Shown here piece after piece: positions 33,590-42,029 of a DNA stretch of 48,873 bases. The first letter of the stretch is position 1, and every line of letters begins with the position of its first letter. Source of the DNA: Oscillospiraceae bacterium. Lineage in GTDB: Bacteria > Bacillota > Clostridia > Oscillospirales > UBA929. Location: contig WRIZ01000001.1 in NCBI GenBank assembly GCA_009782475.1, positions 106,020-154,892 of the forward strand, read 5' to 3'. The notes below the pieces were generated by a model, which saw only the letters and a program-made list of their open reading frames with translations, did no database searches and was not told the DNA's origin. Both the position numbers and the translations under genes were made by a program.

Positions 33590-35992
33590 TCAGCGAATGT
33601 TCCAAACCGACCGCGCCTTGATCTCCTTGGCGTCTCCCCGGATGATTTGCACCGTGACGCTCCCCGCGTTTATGTCGAAAAAGTTGTCGCTTAATATGAA
33701 GTCTTCGTCGCCGGAATAGAGTTCGACGCTTTTGGCAAAGGCCTCTGCCGTGACGGTCAGCGTATCGCCTTCCCGTTTCACCGACAGTTTGGGGTCGCGG
33801 AAAGCAAAGTGCTTGGGCATACAGAACAACGCCGTCCCGGAAGAGATTGTTTCCCCGTTTGCCGAAAAATCATAACTGATGTAGTTGGACAGTTCGTCAC
33901 AATCGGAAAAATCCATCTCTTCCAGCCAAACCGACGACAGCGCGTCAGCCGTTACCGCTTGCTCCCCGCTCTTCAATACCGACCCCGCCGGGTCGCGCAG
34001 TGCCCATGAAACCGTCCCGGTCACGCCGGACATCGTTTCGTTGGCGACCGACAGGCGAGCCGCTTTGCGTATGGGTTCGGGCTGGGCGACGCAGGAGGGG
34101 CGTTCGGTCATCTCGCCTGTTTCCTCGCAGGAAACCATCACCGGGGCGAAGAAGCGTTTGGCATAGTAATGCAGGGCTTTCCAGCGTCCGAAATAGTCGA
34201 TCGACGCCCAAGAGGCGACCGGCCATATATCGTTGAGCTGCCAATAGATGGCTCCCATGCAGCGTCCCCGGTTGCGCCGCCAGTGTTCGATGCCGTAGCG
34301 GATGGCGTCGGCCTGCAACAGCTGCGTCGCGTAGAGGAGGGTTCCGAAATCGGACGGATAGAGATAGGTGGCGGAAAGGTAGGTCAGCAATTTACCGTTG
34401 GCTCCCTGATTGCGCTGGTGCATTTCCATGACGCGGGAGAAGATGTTGCGGTCTTCGGGCAGGGTGAAGGCTTTGACCGTTTTCAAATCAGGGAAACTCT
34501 GAAAGCCAAACTCCGAGGCATAGCGGAAATGGAACTTGCGGTATTCGCTGAACGGCTTGTTGCCGTGCCAAACATCCCAGTAGTGGGTGTTGCCGCGGTT
34601 GGGGTCGTTGGGGTCGTCAAACCCGCCGCCCGACGACGGCGAAGACGGCCAGTAAAAGGTGTGCCTGTCATGCTCGCGCAGCACCTGCGGGATGATGTAT
34701 TCAAAGATGCGGGAATAATCGGCCCGCTGCTTAAACGACGCGTTGTATCCCTTATAATGCCATTCCAGCTCGTTGTTGCCGCACCACAGCCCCAAAGACG
34801 GATGGTGGCGCAGTCGTTTGACATTGTCGGCCACCTCGGCGCGTATGGTGGCGTCAAACGCCGGGGTCAGGTCATAGACGGCGCAGGCGAACATGAAATC
34901 CTGCCAGACGATCAGCCCCAGCTCATCGCAGAAATCGTAGAAATAGTCGTGGGGGTAAAACCCGCCGCCCCAGACACGGATGGTGTTGAAATGCGCGGCG
35001 ACGCATTCCTCCAGCAGGAAGCGGGTACGTTCGGGCGTGATACGGCTGAAAATATTGTCCTCCGGGATGTAATCGGCTCCCATTGAAAAAATCTGTACGC
35101 CGTTGACGGTGAAGGCGAACGATTCGCCCCATTCGTCCTTTTCCTGCGTCACCGTCAATGTCCGCAGCCCGATCCGCCGTTCCCAGACGCCGGCCTCCCG
35201 CCCATTTGCCCGCAGAGCGGCCCGTACGGTATACAGCGGCTGGCCGCCGTATCCGTTCGGCCACCACAGTTCGGGGTTTTCGATGATGATAGGCTCCCCG
35301 CCCGAACGGAACATCGTCCCATCCGGGGCGGTGACGGTCACCGAAACGTCCCCGGGGGTTGCTTCGATCTCAAAGCCCAGCTCTACCTTGCCGTTTTCAT
35401 GCTTTTGGGTGACGTATACACTGTCGATCCGCCCGTCTCCAACCGAGACGACGGAAATGTCCCGCCAGATTCCGGCGTCAGGCAGACGGGGGCCCCAGTC
35501 CCATCCAAACATACAGTGTGCTTTTCGCAGTTGTGAAAAGCCGCGCATGGCGTCTTGGGAGCCGTCGGTATAGACATTGGCGAACCGTTCGGCGACGGCT
35601 TTCGTGGGCGACCGAAAGGTCAGGGAAAGGGTATTCCCCTTCGGACGGACGAACTCGGTGATCGGAAACTCCCACGTCCGGTGCATGTTGTCCACATGCC
35701 CGATGGGTTGTCCGTTCAATTCCAAATCGCAGACGGTATCCAGCCCTTCACAGCGGAGCAGGGTATTTCCAATAATGTCATCCATATCGAAAGTGCGGGT
35801 ATATATAAAGTCGCCCTCCATGATGTTCAGGGCGTCCAGCTCGTTCATCCTGTAGAAAGGGTCTTCCATCTTGCCCTCCCGGAGCAAATCGGCATAGACC
35901 GAACCGGGGACTTGCGCGGGCAATGTTTGGCCGTCAAGCGATCCCCCGGTGATCGAAAGCTGCCAAGAACCGTTGAGTGATTGTTTCCGCAT
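33590..35992 (-). CDS. Glycoside hydrolase family 2 beta-mannosidase
   Basis: An 800-residue protein without a signal peptide, the length usual for bacterial beta-mannosidases. The N-terminal sugar-binding domain (about 1-170) starts with [32 protein letters not shown] (in part: [10 protein letters not shown], the mannosidase-type variant). A beta-sandwich follows (about 175-275), then the TIM barrel with acid/base E408 ([12 protein letters not shown]) and nucleophile E494 ([12 protein letters not shown]), and C-terminal beta domains. It would release mannose from the ends of imported beta-mannooligosaccharides. Its place directly upstream of the transporter genes suggests that mannan- or glucomannan-derived oligosaccharides are among the locus's substrates. 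The upstream lipoprotein gene is 18 bases away on the same strand. Confidence 0.92.
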   Translation of the reverse strand: MRKQSLNGSWQLSITGGSLDGQTLPAQVPGSVYADLLREGKMEDPFYRMNELDALNIMEGDFIYTRTFDMDDIIGNTLLRCEGLDTVCDLELNGQPIGHVDNMHRTWEFPITEFVRPKGNTLSLTFRSPTKAVAERFANVYTDGSQDAMRGFSQLRKAHCMFGWDWGPRLPDAGIWRDISVVSVGDGRIDSVYVTQKHENGKVELGFEIEATPGDVSVTVTAPDGTMFRSGGEPIIIENPELWWPNGYGGQPLYTVRAALRANGREAGVWERRIGLRTLTVTQEKDEWGESFAFTVNGVQIFSMGADYIPEDNIFSRITPERTRFLLEECVAAHFNTIRVWGGGFYPHDYFYDFCDELGLIVWQDFMFACAVYDLTPAFDATIRAEVADNVKRLRHHPSLGLWCGNNELEWHYKGYNASFKQRADYSRIFEYIIPQVLREHDRHTFYWPSSPSSGGGFDDPNDPNRGNTHYWDVWHGNKPFSEYRKFHFRYASEFGFQSFPDLKTVKAFTLPEDRNIFSRVMEMHQRNQGANGKLLTYLSATYLYPSDFGTLLYATQLLQADAIRYGIEHWRRNRGRCMGAIYWQLNDIWPVASWASIDYFGRWKALHYYAKRFFAPVMVSCEETGEMTERPSCVAQPEPIRKAARLSVANETMSGVTGTVSWALRDPAGSVLKSGEQAVTADALSSVWLEEMDFSDCDELSNYISYDFSANGETISSGTALFCMPKHFAFRDPKLSVKREGDTLTVTAEAFAKSVELYSGDEDFILSDNFFDINAGSVTVQIIRGDAKEIKARSVWNIR

Positions 35993-36010
35993 GAGGCAAA
36001 CCCCTTTCTT

Positions 36011-36700
36011 CTATGACGCCGGATGGATCATGACAGTTGCTTCCCTTGTGACTTGCAAATCCGGCGAACAGCCTATCGTGATGGTAAAACCCTGACCGTT
36101 GATTACAGCTTCATATTCCAACGCCCAGCCGCCGAAAAACTCATTGTTTTCCAAATTGTACACATCTCCCACAACCCCGAACAGCGCGTCCAATTCTGTT
36201 GCCGGGACTGTTTCTGTCTGCCCGTCAATCAACACATATAAATTACACCACAACCTAACCGATTTGCCTGCCGGCTGTATTTCTGAGGTATAATCGTCAA
36301 ATCCGAACCAAAGCCCATTGAAAATGTACCATTCCCCTGCCCACCATTCCGTCCCTTCATACGCACCAACCAGCTCTTCCAGCTCCCGCGGCGTTTTCCC
36401 CAGCCATGCAAACGGTTCGTTTTTGATGCTCAGTTCAGTTGACTGTGATAGAGGCAGTTCTGTTGACGGAGACGGAAATGGCTCTTCCGGCGGAGGAGGA
36501 TTCTCCGGCTCTTCCGGCGATTGGCCGCTCGGTTTTAACAGGTCGTTGGGGTTGAAAGGGTTCCCTTTCCCCGGGGACGACGGCTCCGCTTCCGAAGACG
36601 GGGAACCTTCCGGGTTGCCGGGATCCTCTGTTTCCGCCGGGCTTGAGCAGGCAGTGAGCAGCAGTATGATTGCCAGCAATGCTGCCGATAACCGTTTCAT
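36011..36700 (-). CDS. Lipoprotein with long Pro/Ser/Glu linker, unknown function
   Basis: The ATG at 36700 (ribosome binding site GAGAGGTGA) is preferred over a GTG four codons upstream that overlaps that site. The product has 229 residues with signal MKRLSAALLAIILLLTA and lipobox LLTAC. Residues 20-90 form a low-complexity linker (EGSPSSEAEPSSPGKG, PEEPENPPPPEEPFPSPS). The C-terminal 130 residues form a domain with many aromatic residues (YEGTEWWAGEWYIFNGLWFGF). I recognise no family; in outline it resembles the other linker lipoproteins of the window (1269, 11158, 19604). It may be co-transcribed with the GH2 gene 18 bases downstream. Confidence 0.75.
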   Translation of the reverse strand: MKRLSAALLAIILLLTACSSPAETEDPGNPEGSPSSEAEPSSPGKGNPFNPNDLLKPSGQSPEEPENPPPPEEPFPSPSTELPLSQSTELSIKNEPFAWLGKTPRELEELVGAYEGTEWWAGEWYIFNGLWFGFDDYTSEIQPAGKSVRLWCNLYVLIDGQTETVPATELDALFGVVGDVYNLENNEFFGGWALEYEAVINGQGFTITIGCSPDLQVTREATVMIHPAS

Positions 36701-36734
36701 TGGGCGATTCACCTCTCATGCTTTCTTCTGTCTC

Positions 36735-36774
36735 ATTATAAATGTTTGCCAAACCATTTGCAATAGGGTATACT
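36735..36774. promoter_or_regulatory. Interlocked divergent promoters
   Basis: Plus strand: TTGCCA (36746-36751), 17 bases, TATACT (36769-36774), for the gene at 36797. Minus strand: TTGCAA (36758-36763), 17 bases, TATAAT (36735-36740), for the lipoprotein gene at 36700. The two promoters occupy the same 40 bases, so their use should be mutually exclusive. Confidence 0.65.
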
Positions 36775-36796
36775 GCAAGCGAAAGGAGGCGGTTTG

Positions 36797-37504
36797 ATGA
36801 GGGCAAGATTCAAAACCGCGCCGCCGTCCGTTTTGCTGGCCGCGATATTCCTGTTCTTTTCGCTCCTGTACTTCACGCTTCGTTTGTTCGGATACACTCT
36901 TGTGCCGAACAGCCGGGTCGGCCCGACAGCTTTGTCCACCGTCATCACCGGGGCGATGGTTTGGCTGACCGTTAAAGGGGTCAAAACCAGGAAAGACGCG
37001 TCAAAACTGACCGTCGTCACATCGGCTCTCCTGCCGCCGCTCGCGGTCATTTTCTGCATCGGTAAAGACATTGGTTACGACGTCGGGGGAATCGAGGTTT
37101 ACACCCTCACCGTTTACGCCTACATCTCCATGACCTGCGCCATGGCGTTGTTTTTCACAAATGTGAAAAGCCTGATGTTCCGTTATATCGCGGGGATCAT
37201 CTATTGCGTGTTGATTGTGATATTTTCGTTCGGACTGTTTGTGCAGATGGTGCTGTGGGATTGGGATTCTGATGTAGTATGGTCGGAACTGTCGCCGAAC
37301 GGTGTTTATTTAGCGGAGGTTTATAACAATGGCAATATATGGATCAAGCAGCAGGGTAAAGATAAAAATATATTGATCGGGACACTCAAAAAGGATACAA
37401 AAGAGATATATGAGGGGAATCCAAATGGCGCAGATAAATTGATCATTAGATGGGAAGAAGATGATATATTATATATAAACAGCAATATTTATACTATTAA
37501 ATGA
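36797..37504 (+). CDS. Membrane protein with C-terminal beta domain (DUF5412-like), possible chimera
   Basis: A 235-residue protein starting at the ATG at 36797 after AAAGGAGG. About four to five membrane segments occupy residues 8-150. The last 80 residues form a soluble domain that begins WSELSPNGVYLAEVYNNGN and ends DKLIIRWEEDDILYINSNIY. This resembles the C-terminal part of DUF5412 proteins, but the match is from memory and weak. Base composition changes sharply inside the gene: the membrane part is GC-rich like the neighbours, while from about 37290 the coding sequence is AT-rich and continues into the AT-rich segment downstream. This could mark a recombination junction. Confidence 0.65.
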   Translation: MRARFKTAPPSVLLAAIFLFFSLLYFTLRLFGYTLVPNSRVGPTALSTVITGAMVWLTVKGVKTRKDASKLTVVTSALLPPLAVIFCIGKDIGYDVGGIEVYTLTVYAYISMTCAMALFFTNVKSLMFRYIAGIIYCVLIVIFSFGLFVQMVLWDWDSDVVWSELSPNGVYLAEVYNNGNIWIKQQGKDKNILIGTLKKDTKEIYEGNPNGADKLIIRWEEDDILYINSNIYTIK

Positions 37505-37589
37505 TAATTATTTTCTGATGCATTAATTGCCGTTTGAACATGAAAACATACCCTTGATAAACATAATTCTACAAATTTTCATTTTTTTA

Positions 37590-37618
37590 TTGACAAGCCG
37601 ATTTAGGCATGCTATCTT
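37590..37618 (+). promoter_or_regulatory. Promoter of the AT-rich gene at 37702
   Basis: TTGACA (37590-37595), 17 bases, TATCTT (37613-37618). The rest of the 197-base gap is AT-rich, with no other clear feature. Confidence 0.6.
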
Positions 37619-37701
37619 TTATAAAGATGTCCTTAACAGCTTAGACTGCAAATATGCATAACGGCTATGTAGGGCAAATTATCAATTAGGAGTGAAGCAC
37701 G

Positions 37702-38466
37702 TTGTCAAAACTGCATTGGTCAAATATTCCTTACGATGAACGCAAAAATATCCATGAAATGTATATGGAGGTTATTAAGGCATATAAAAATAATGGTCAT
37801 GCTGAGATTGCCTTAGTATTCATTGCCCAAGCAGGAGAACATAACCGACCTTATTATTACAATACGACTGAGGGTTCGTATGAAATTGTCATTGATCAAG
37901 TAGTTGAAGAGAATGGAGAAGAGCTTTTCCGTAGATTGCCTACACAAGAAAAGGTAGAACTGTTGAAAGCAAAAGCGGAAAACGAAGGCTGCAAAGAATA
38001 TTACATAACAACCATGCATAATCATAGAACAGGTGCTTTTTTTGGATTTGTTGATATTTATACATTTATGTTAGAGCCAAAAATGAAAAAATGTTACTTA
38101 GACACCTCAACTTGTATCTGCAGCTTTATTAAGCAAAGAGGGAAAGTTATGACTATAGAAGAAGTGGATAGATTTATAACTGATACACTTCTTCACTTAG
38201 ATGATAAGCAAAATGAACGCGCAATGAGAATATTATCGGCATATCAAATGGCAGAATACGTAAAGAACGAAATGGAAAAAACCGGTTTATTTGGAATGAA
38301 TCGAGATGCGGATAGCAATGAACGATTTTTAGGCAGGTTAAACAGAGTATTTGAACAAGAAATGAGAGATTCTGTATATGATGAAACATTGAATCATGTA
38401 GTAGGTGGGCTTGATGACTTTATCAACTGGACAAGGATGCCTAAAAAGAAATTAATAGCGGAGTAA
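37702..38466 (+). CDS. Unknown cytosolic protein with a JAMM/RadC-like HxH motif
   Basis: A 254-residue soluble protein translated from a TTG ten bases after TAGGAGTG. Codon use is AT-rich, unlike the surrounding genes. The N-terminal half runs from YDERKNIHEMYMEVIKAYK, through strands with IALVFIAQ and YEIVIDQVV, to YYITTMHNHRTGAFFGFVDI. The last block resembles the zinc motif of JAB/RadC-type proteins (H-x-H, then Asp), but it is one residue short and lacks the usual Pro and Ser. The C-terminal half is helical and charged (EEVDRFITDTLLHLDDKQNERAMR). No family can be named with confidence. It has no obvious partner apart from the small gene at 38572. Confidence 0.6.
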   Translation: MSKLHWSNIPYDERKNIHEMYMEVIKAYKNNGHAEIALVFIAQAGEHNRPYYYNTTEGSYEIVIDQVVEENGEELFRRLPTQEKVELLKAKAENEGCKEYYITTMHNHRTGAFFGFVDIYTFMLEPKMKKCYLDTSTCICSFIKQRGKVMTIEEVDRFITDTLLHLDDKQNERAMRILSAYQMAEYVKNEMEKTGLFGMNRDADSNERFLGRLNRVFEQEMRDSVYDETLNHVVGGLDDFINWTRMPKKKLIAE

Positions 38467-38571
38467 AAATTTTTAAAAACCTTGATAAAAACCTTGAAAA
38501 GATAAATTTTCTATGATATACTGTGTAGTAGTGTTTTTGTAATTGGTAGAGTAGAAAGGAGGGCACATCAG

Positions 38572-38874
38572 ATGATGGCATTTAGCAGCGAGGTTAAGGA
38601 CGTTTATAAAAAATGTATGGACGCTATTAACCCAAACGAAGAGCAAATTGATTTTCTCTTTGAGTGTCGAAATGCGGAGGAAGGGGAATTGCGTAGCTAT
38701 CCCCTTGATGATTTTGTAATCCGGACATTCCGAATCACAAAACAAGAGTTGTCTCGCTATACAAAACCCGAGTATGCAGAGCATGGTGTCTCGTCTATAC
38801 TTGAAGAGATTTTGCTAGAAAGGCTTGCCAAGGTAGAGGGATATAGGCGAACAAGCCTTTTCGGTAGGGTGTAA
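38572..38874 (+). CDS. Small unknown protein in the AT-rich segment
   Basis: A 100-residue soluble, charged protein (SEVKDVYKKCMDAINPNEEQ, then TFRITKQELSRYTKPEYAEH). It starts with ATG-ATG after AAAGGAGGG, a very strong site. It is AT-rich like the gene at 37702, and the 105 bases between the two include a TATACTGTG-like -10, so it may have its own promoter. I recognise no family. A terminator follows at 38913. Confidence 0.6.
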   Translation: MMAFSSEVKDVYKKCMDAINPNEEQIDFLFECRNAEEGELRSYPLDDFVIRTFRITKQELSRYTKPEYAEHGVSSILEEILLERLAKVEGYRRTSLFGRV

Positions 38875-38912
38875 TTATAGAAAGAATGTCAACTGCAACA
38901 TATGCGACCATC

Positions 38913-38937
38913 AACCCCCGCCGCAGCGGGGGTTTTT
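38913..38937 (+). terminator. Rho-independent terminator
   Basis: CCCCCGC and GCGGGGG form a 7-bp GC stem with a 4-base loop, extended by AA/TT pairs, and are followed by TTTTT. It ends the AT-rich unit. Confidence 0.85.
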
Positions 38938-38942
38938 GATGT

Positions 38943-39542
38943 TCACCGGGCAGGGGGGTTATGGTTTGATATTCCGGCGTATTCCATCCAAAAAAAGCCG
39001 CTTTGAAGCAATCGTTCACGCGCCGCGTCCCAATCGGCGGCGGGAGCCGCTATAACGCGGTTTCCCGCGCTTGCGTGAAAACCGCCGTTTTCACCCTCTT
39101 CCACATCCATCAGCCAAACGGTTATGAATGAGAAATCCTTGTCGGTGAAAAGCAAGCCGAACGGATGCCGTCCGGGGATTGGATTTTTACCGGATGGTTC
39201 GGAAAAATGCTCAATGAACCCGTGACTGAACGGTTCGGTGAACACAATCTCCGTTTCCGAAAACATTGTAAGAGGGTATCCGCTGACTTCAAACGTCCCT
39301 TTATAGCGCGGGTTTGCAAACCATCGGTTTTGCAGCCATCCATCCAAACGGACGGTCACGTCGGTGGTCTCAAAAGGTTCAAAATCGCCTGTATTCTGCC
39401 CTTCCGCCCCAATCAGCAAAATTTCAAGCCCGGCGATTTCTTGCCGGATATGCCGCGGTATGCAGCTTACCCCGAATGTGGCGGCAAAAACCGCCAGTTC
39501 CGCGCATAAGACAATCGCGATGATTTTGATCGTTTTAGACAA
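38943..39542 (-). CDS. Signal-anchored protein of unknown function
   Basis: A 199-residue protein with an N-terminal membrane segment (about 5-25, IKIIAIVLCAELAVFAATFG) and no lipobox in the usual place. The remainder is therefore outside the cell or in a wall-facing position. Blocks such as TTDVTVRLDGWLQN, KGTFEVSGYPLTMF and FSFITVWLMDVEEG suggest a beta-rich domain. GC-rich codon use matches the housekeeping neighbours rather than the AT-rich segment next to it. I recognise no family. Confidence 0.65.
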   Translation of the reverse strand: MSKTIKIIAIVLCAELAVFAATFGVSCIPRHIRQEIAGLEILLIGAEGQNTGDFEPFETTDVTVRLDGWLQNRWFANPRYKGTFEVSGYPLTMFSETEIVFTEPFSHGFIEHFSEPSGKNPIPGRHPFGLLFTDKDFSFITVWLMDVEEGENGGFHASAGNRVIAAPAADWDAARERLLQSGFFWMEYAGISNHNPPAR

Positions 39543-39560
39543 CAGCCTTCCCTCCCGAAA

Positions 39561-39593
39561 TAAAATACCCTCCGTCTAAACGGGGGTATTTTA
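39561..39593 (-). terminator. Terminator of the msmX-type gene
   Basis: TAAAATACCC and GGGTATTTTA form a 10-bp stem, extended inward by CCGT/ACGG around a short loop. It lies 15-47 bases after the stop of the ATPase gene on the minus strand, with T-rich sequence after the stem. Confidence 0.75.
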
Positions 39594-39607
39594 TCATAGT
39601 TAACCAA

Positions 39608-40720
39608 TCAGTTGGTGATGGTCTGCTCGGTTTCTTTATCGAAGAGATGGACTTTCTTGGTGTCGAATGCCACTTGGATCACGTCGCCGGTTTTGCTGAT
39701 GGAACGGGGTTCGACGCGGGCGACGAAATTGCGGCCTTCGCCGTTCATGTACAGATAGGTTTCGGCACCCATCATTTCAACAACGTCGACGTTCATTTTG
39801 ACTTGTGACTCGGGGTGCTGGGCGAGGTAGCTCTCTTCGTCGTGGATGTTTTCAGGGCGGATGCCTAAAATGACCTCTTTCCCGGCATAGCTGAGGACTT
39901 CGGGTTTGCGCCCTTTGGCGTCGGGCAGCAGGATTTTGGCTTCGCCGAAGACAAGGTAGGTCTTGCCGCCTTCGTCCAAAATGGTGCAATCGACAAAGTT
40001 CATCTGCGGGGAGCCGATGAAACCGGCGACAAAGAGGTTGCACGGTTCCTGATAGAGTTTCTGCGGCGCGGCGATTTGCTGGATGAAACCGTCTTTCATG
40101 ACAACGATGCGGGTACCCATCGTCATCGCTTCCACCTGGTCATGGGTAACGTAGATGAAGGTGGTTTCAAGACGCATATGTAATTTGGTGAGCTCTGTCC
40201 TCATCTGGGCGCGCAGTTTGGCGTCGAGGTTGGAGAGAGGCTCGTCGAGCAGGAAGACTTTCGGGTTGCGGACGATGGCGCGACCCAGCGCGACGCGCTG
40301 ACGCTGACCGCCGGAAAGAGCCTTGGGTTTGCGGTCAAGCAACTGCTCGATCTCCAGGACTTTGGCGGCTTCGGCAACGCGGCGTTTGATCTCGTCTTTG
40401 GGCGTCTTGCGGAGCTTGAGGCCGAACGCCATGTTATCAAAGACCGTCATATGCGGATAAAGCGCGTAGTTTTGGAAAACCATCGCGATGTCGCGGTCTT
40501 TGGGCGGGGTGTCGTTGACCAGTTTGTCGTCGATGTACAGTTCGCCTTCGCTGATTTCTTCCAAGCCGGCGATCATACGCAGGGTGGTGGATTTCCCGCA
40601 GCCCGACGGGCCGACCAAAATGATAAATTCTTTGTCGGCGATGTCGAGGTTGAAATCGGAAACCGCGATGACGCCGCCCGGATAACGCTTGTAAATGCCG
40701 TTCAGGGTTACGCTTGCCAT
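39608..40720 (-). CDS. msmX: MsmX/UgpC-type sugar ABC transporter ATP-binding protein
   Basis: A 370-residue ATPase of the CUT1 sugar-transporter class. It has Walker A GPSGCGKST, Q-loop MVFQNYALYPHMTV, signature LSGGQRQRVALGRAIV, Walker B VFLLDEPLSNLDAKLR and switch YVTHDQVEAM. The C-terminal TOBE regulatory domain follows (about 240-370, with ILGIRPENIHDEE). Proteins of this type, such as MsmX of Bacillus, serve several sugar transporters at once. Here it stands alone with its own terminator and no permease or binding protein nearby, which fits that shared role. It is clearly different from the Opp-type ATPases at 27-29 kb. Confidence 0.93.
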   Translation of the reverse strand: MASVTLNGIYKRYPGGVIAVSDFNLDIADKEFIILVGPSGCGKSTTLRMIAGLEEISEGELYIDDKLVNDTPPKDRDIAMVFQNYALYPHMTVFDNMAFGLKLRKTPKDEIKRRVAEAAKVLEIEQLLDRKPKALSGGQRQRVALGRAIVRNPKVFLLDEPLSNLDAKLRAQMRTELTKLHMRLETTFIYVTHDQVEAMTMGTRIVVMKDGFIQQIAAPQKLYQEPCNLFVAGFIGSPQMNFVDCTILDEGGKTYLVFGEAKILLPDAKGRKPEVLSYAGKEVILGIRPENIHDEESYLAQHPESQVKMNVDVVEMMGAETYLYMNGEGRNFVARVEPRSISKTGDVIQVAFDTKKVHLFDKETEQTITN

Positions 40721-40907
40721 AGTGTGATGACCCTCCTACCAATATTCATATTTATGTATTATCAATATACCATACGTTTACCGAAAACTCTATTCCCCTA
40801 AATAACCAAACTTTTTTATCCATATTTGGTGATGTTGCATAACGAGGATTGGACGTTCTATTGCCTGTCTCCGATGAATATCCTGTTCTCATAAGGAGGG
40901 TTTATCC

Positions 40908-41393
40908 ATGTTTATTTTCACCGCCAAGCTGACACGCAAGAAGCTCGCCGTTGGCATCGGCGCCGTCGGCGTACTGCTGATCGGCATCATCATCCTCATG
41001 TCGGGACGGGGAAAAGCGGAGGTGTCCGCCGCCACAGTGCCTTCGGCCAAAGGCGTTAAAACGGCGGAAGACCGCGTTTCCTATCTGACCGCTTACGGCT
41101 GGACAGCCGACGCCGCGTCGGAAGAATGTCAGGAAGTTGTCATCCCCAAAACCTTTGACGGCGCGTTTGAGGAATACAACACCCTGCAAAAAGGTCAGGG
41201 TTTTGACCTGACAAAATACAAAGGCAAACGCGTCAAGCGTTACATATATCAGATCATCAATCATCCGAGCGGACGGACACCGGTGTATGCCAGCGTGCTG
41301 ATCTATAAAAACACCGTGATCGGCGGCGACTTGCAGAACCCCTCGCCGGAAGGGTTTATTCAGGGCTTTGAGCGGAACGTCCCGCTATCGTGA
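40908..41393 (+). CDS. DUF4830-domain membrane-anchored protein
   Basis: A 161-residue protein with one N-terminal membrane segment (about 12-31, AVGIGAVGVLLIGIIILM). The outer domain has the DUF4830 pattern: RVSYLTAYGWTAD, EVVIPKTFDGAFEEYNTLQK, QGFDLTKYKGKRVKRYIYQI and VYASVLIYKNTVIGGDL. The family occurs in spore-forming clostridia and its function is unknown. The start follows AAGGAGG. The 187-base gap upstream holds no clear consensus promoter. The last nine bases overlap the end of the convergent CYTH gene. Confidence 0.82.
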   Translation: MFIFTAKLTRKKLAVGIGAVGVLLIGIIILMSGRGKAEVSAATVPSAKGVKTAEDRVSYLTAYGWTADAASEECQEVVIPKTFDGAFEEYNTLQKGQGFDLTKYKGKRVKRYIYQIINHPSGRTPVYASVLIYKNTVIGGDLQNPSPEGFIQGFERNVPLS

Positions 41394-41999
41394 CCGCACC
41401 AGCCGTAATGCCCTTGCGAGTTTGCTGTTGTACTCTTTAGATAGGGCGTGTTTCGCCTCTAAGTAAGCCGCCAGCGCGACCATCTCGCCGAGTTCTCCGG
41501 TGATCAGTTCCAATTCGAGTTCCAACAGGGATTCCTGCTTTTCACCCGCCGACAATGTTCCGCGGTCGAGCGCGAGCTCGGCCGCGGAGCCGTCTTGCAG
41601 ACGAAGGGGTGCCGCCGTCCGTGTAAATTGAATAACGCAGCGCGGCACAAGCGATCCGGATAAGGCGAGAAGCTCATGGGGCGCGCCTTCCGACACCAAA
41701 AGCGGCAGGGCTTTTTCCCAGTCTTCGGCGAAAACCTGCCATTCCCCCCGGCTGACCAAAGAGCCGTCACGCCCGCCCGCCGTTTTGCAGCAGGCAACCG
41801 AAACCCCGTTTTCGCGGCGCAAGCGGAGCGACCACTGCCGCTTGTCCAGTTCGCCCTGCTCCGTATCGTAATAGACGGCGTCCATTTCGGTATCGGAAAA
41901 GTCCTTCATCAGGCAGGCCTGCACCCGCTCGTCTTCCAAAATGGGCTTGACCGCCCATTCGCCCGGCAGGCGGAGCTTGATTTCGGTTTCAGTCGGCAT
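41385..41999 (-). CDS. CYTH-domain phosphohydrolase (inorganic triphosphatase-like)
   Basis: A 204-residue cytosolic protein. The N-terminal metal-binding motif ETEIKLRL matches the EXEXK core of CYTH proteins. Further tunnel residues fit: DAVYYDTEQGELDKRQWSLRLRRE (in part: WSLRLRRE), CKTAG, the Glu-rich strand LLELELELITGE and the final Lys/Arg region SKLARAL. Members hydrolyse inorganic triphosphate or related triphosphates. The genuine substrate in clostridia is not known. Its stop overlaps that of the DUF4830 gene. Confidence 0.88.
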   Translation of the reverse strand: MPTETEIKLRLPGEWAVKPILEDERVQACLMKDFSDTEMDAVYYDTEQGELDKRQWSLRLRRENGVSVACCKTAGGRDGSLVSRGEWQVFAEDWEKALPLLVSEGAPHELLALSGSLVPRCVIQFTRTAAPLRLQDGSAAELALDRGTLSAGEKQESLLELELELITGELGEMVALAAYLEAKHALSKEYNSKLARALRLVRSR

Positions 42000-42029
42000 G
42001 GGGCGCGACCTCCTTGATTAGGTTATGTA

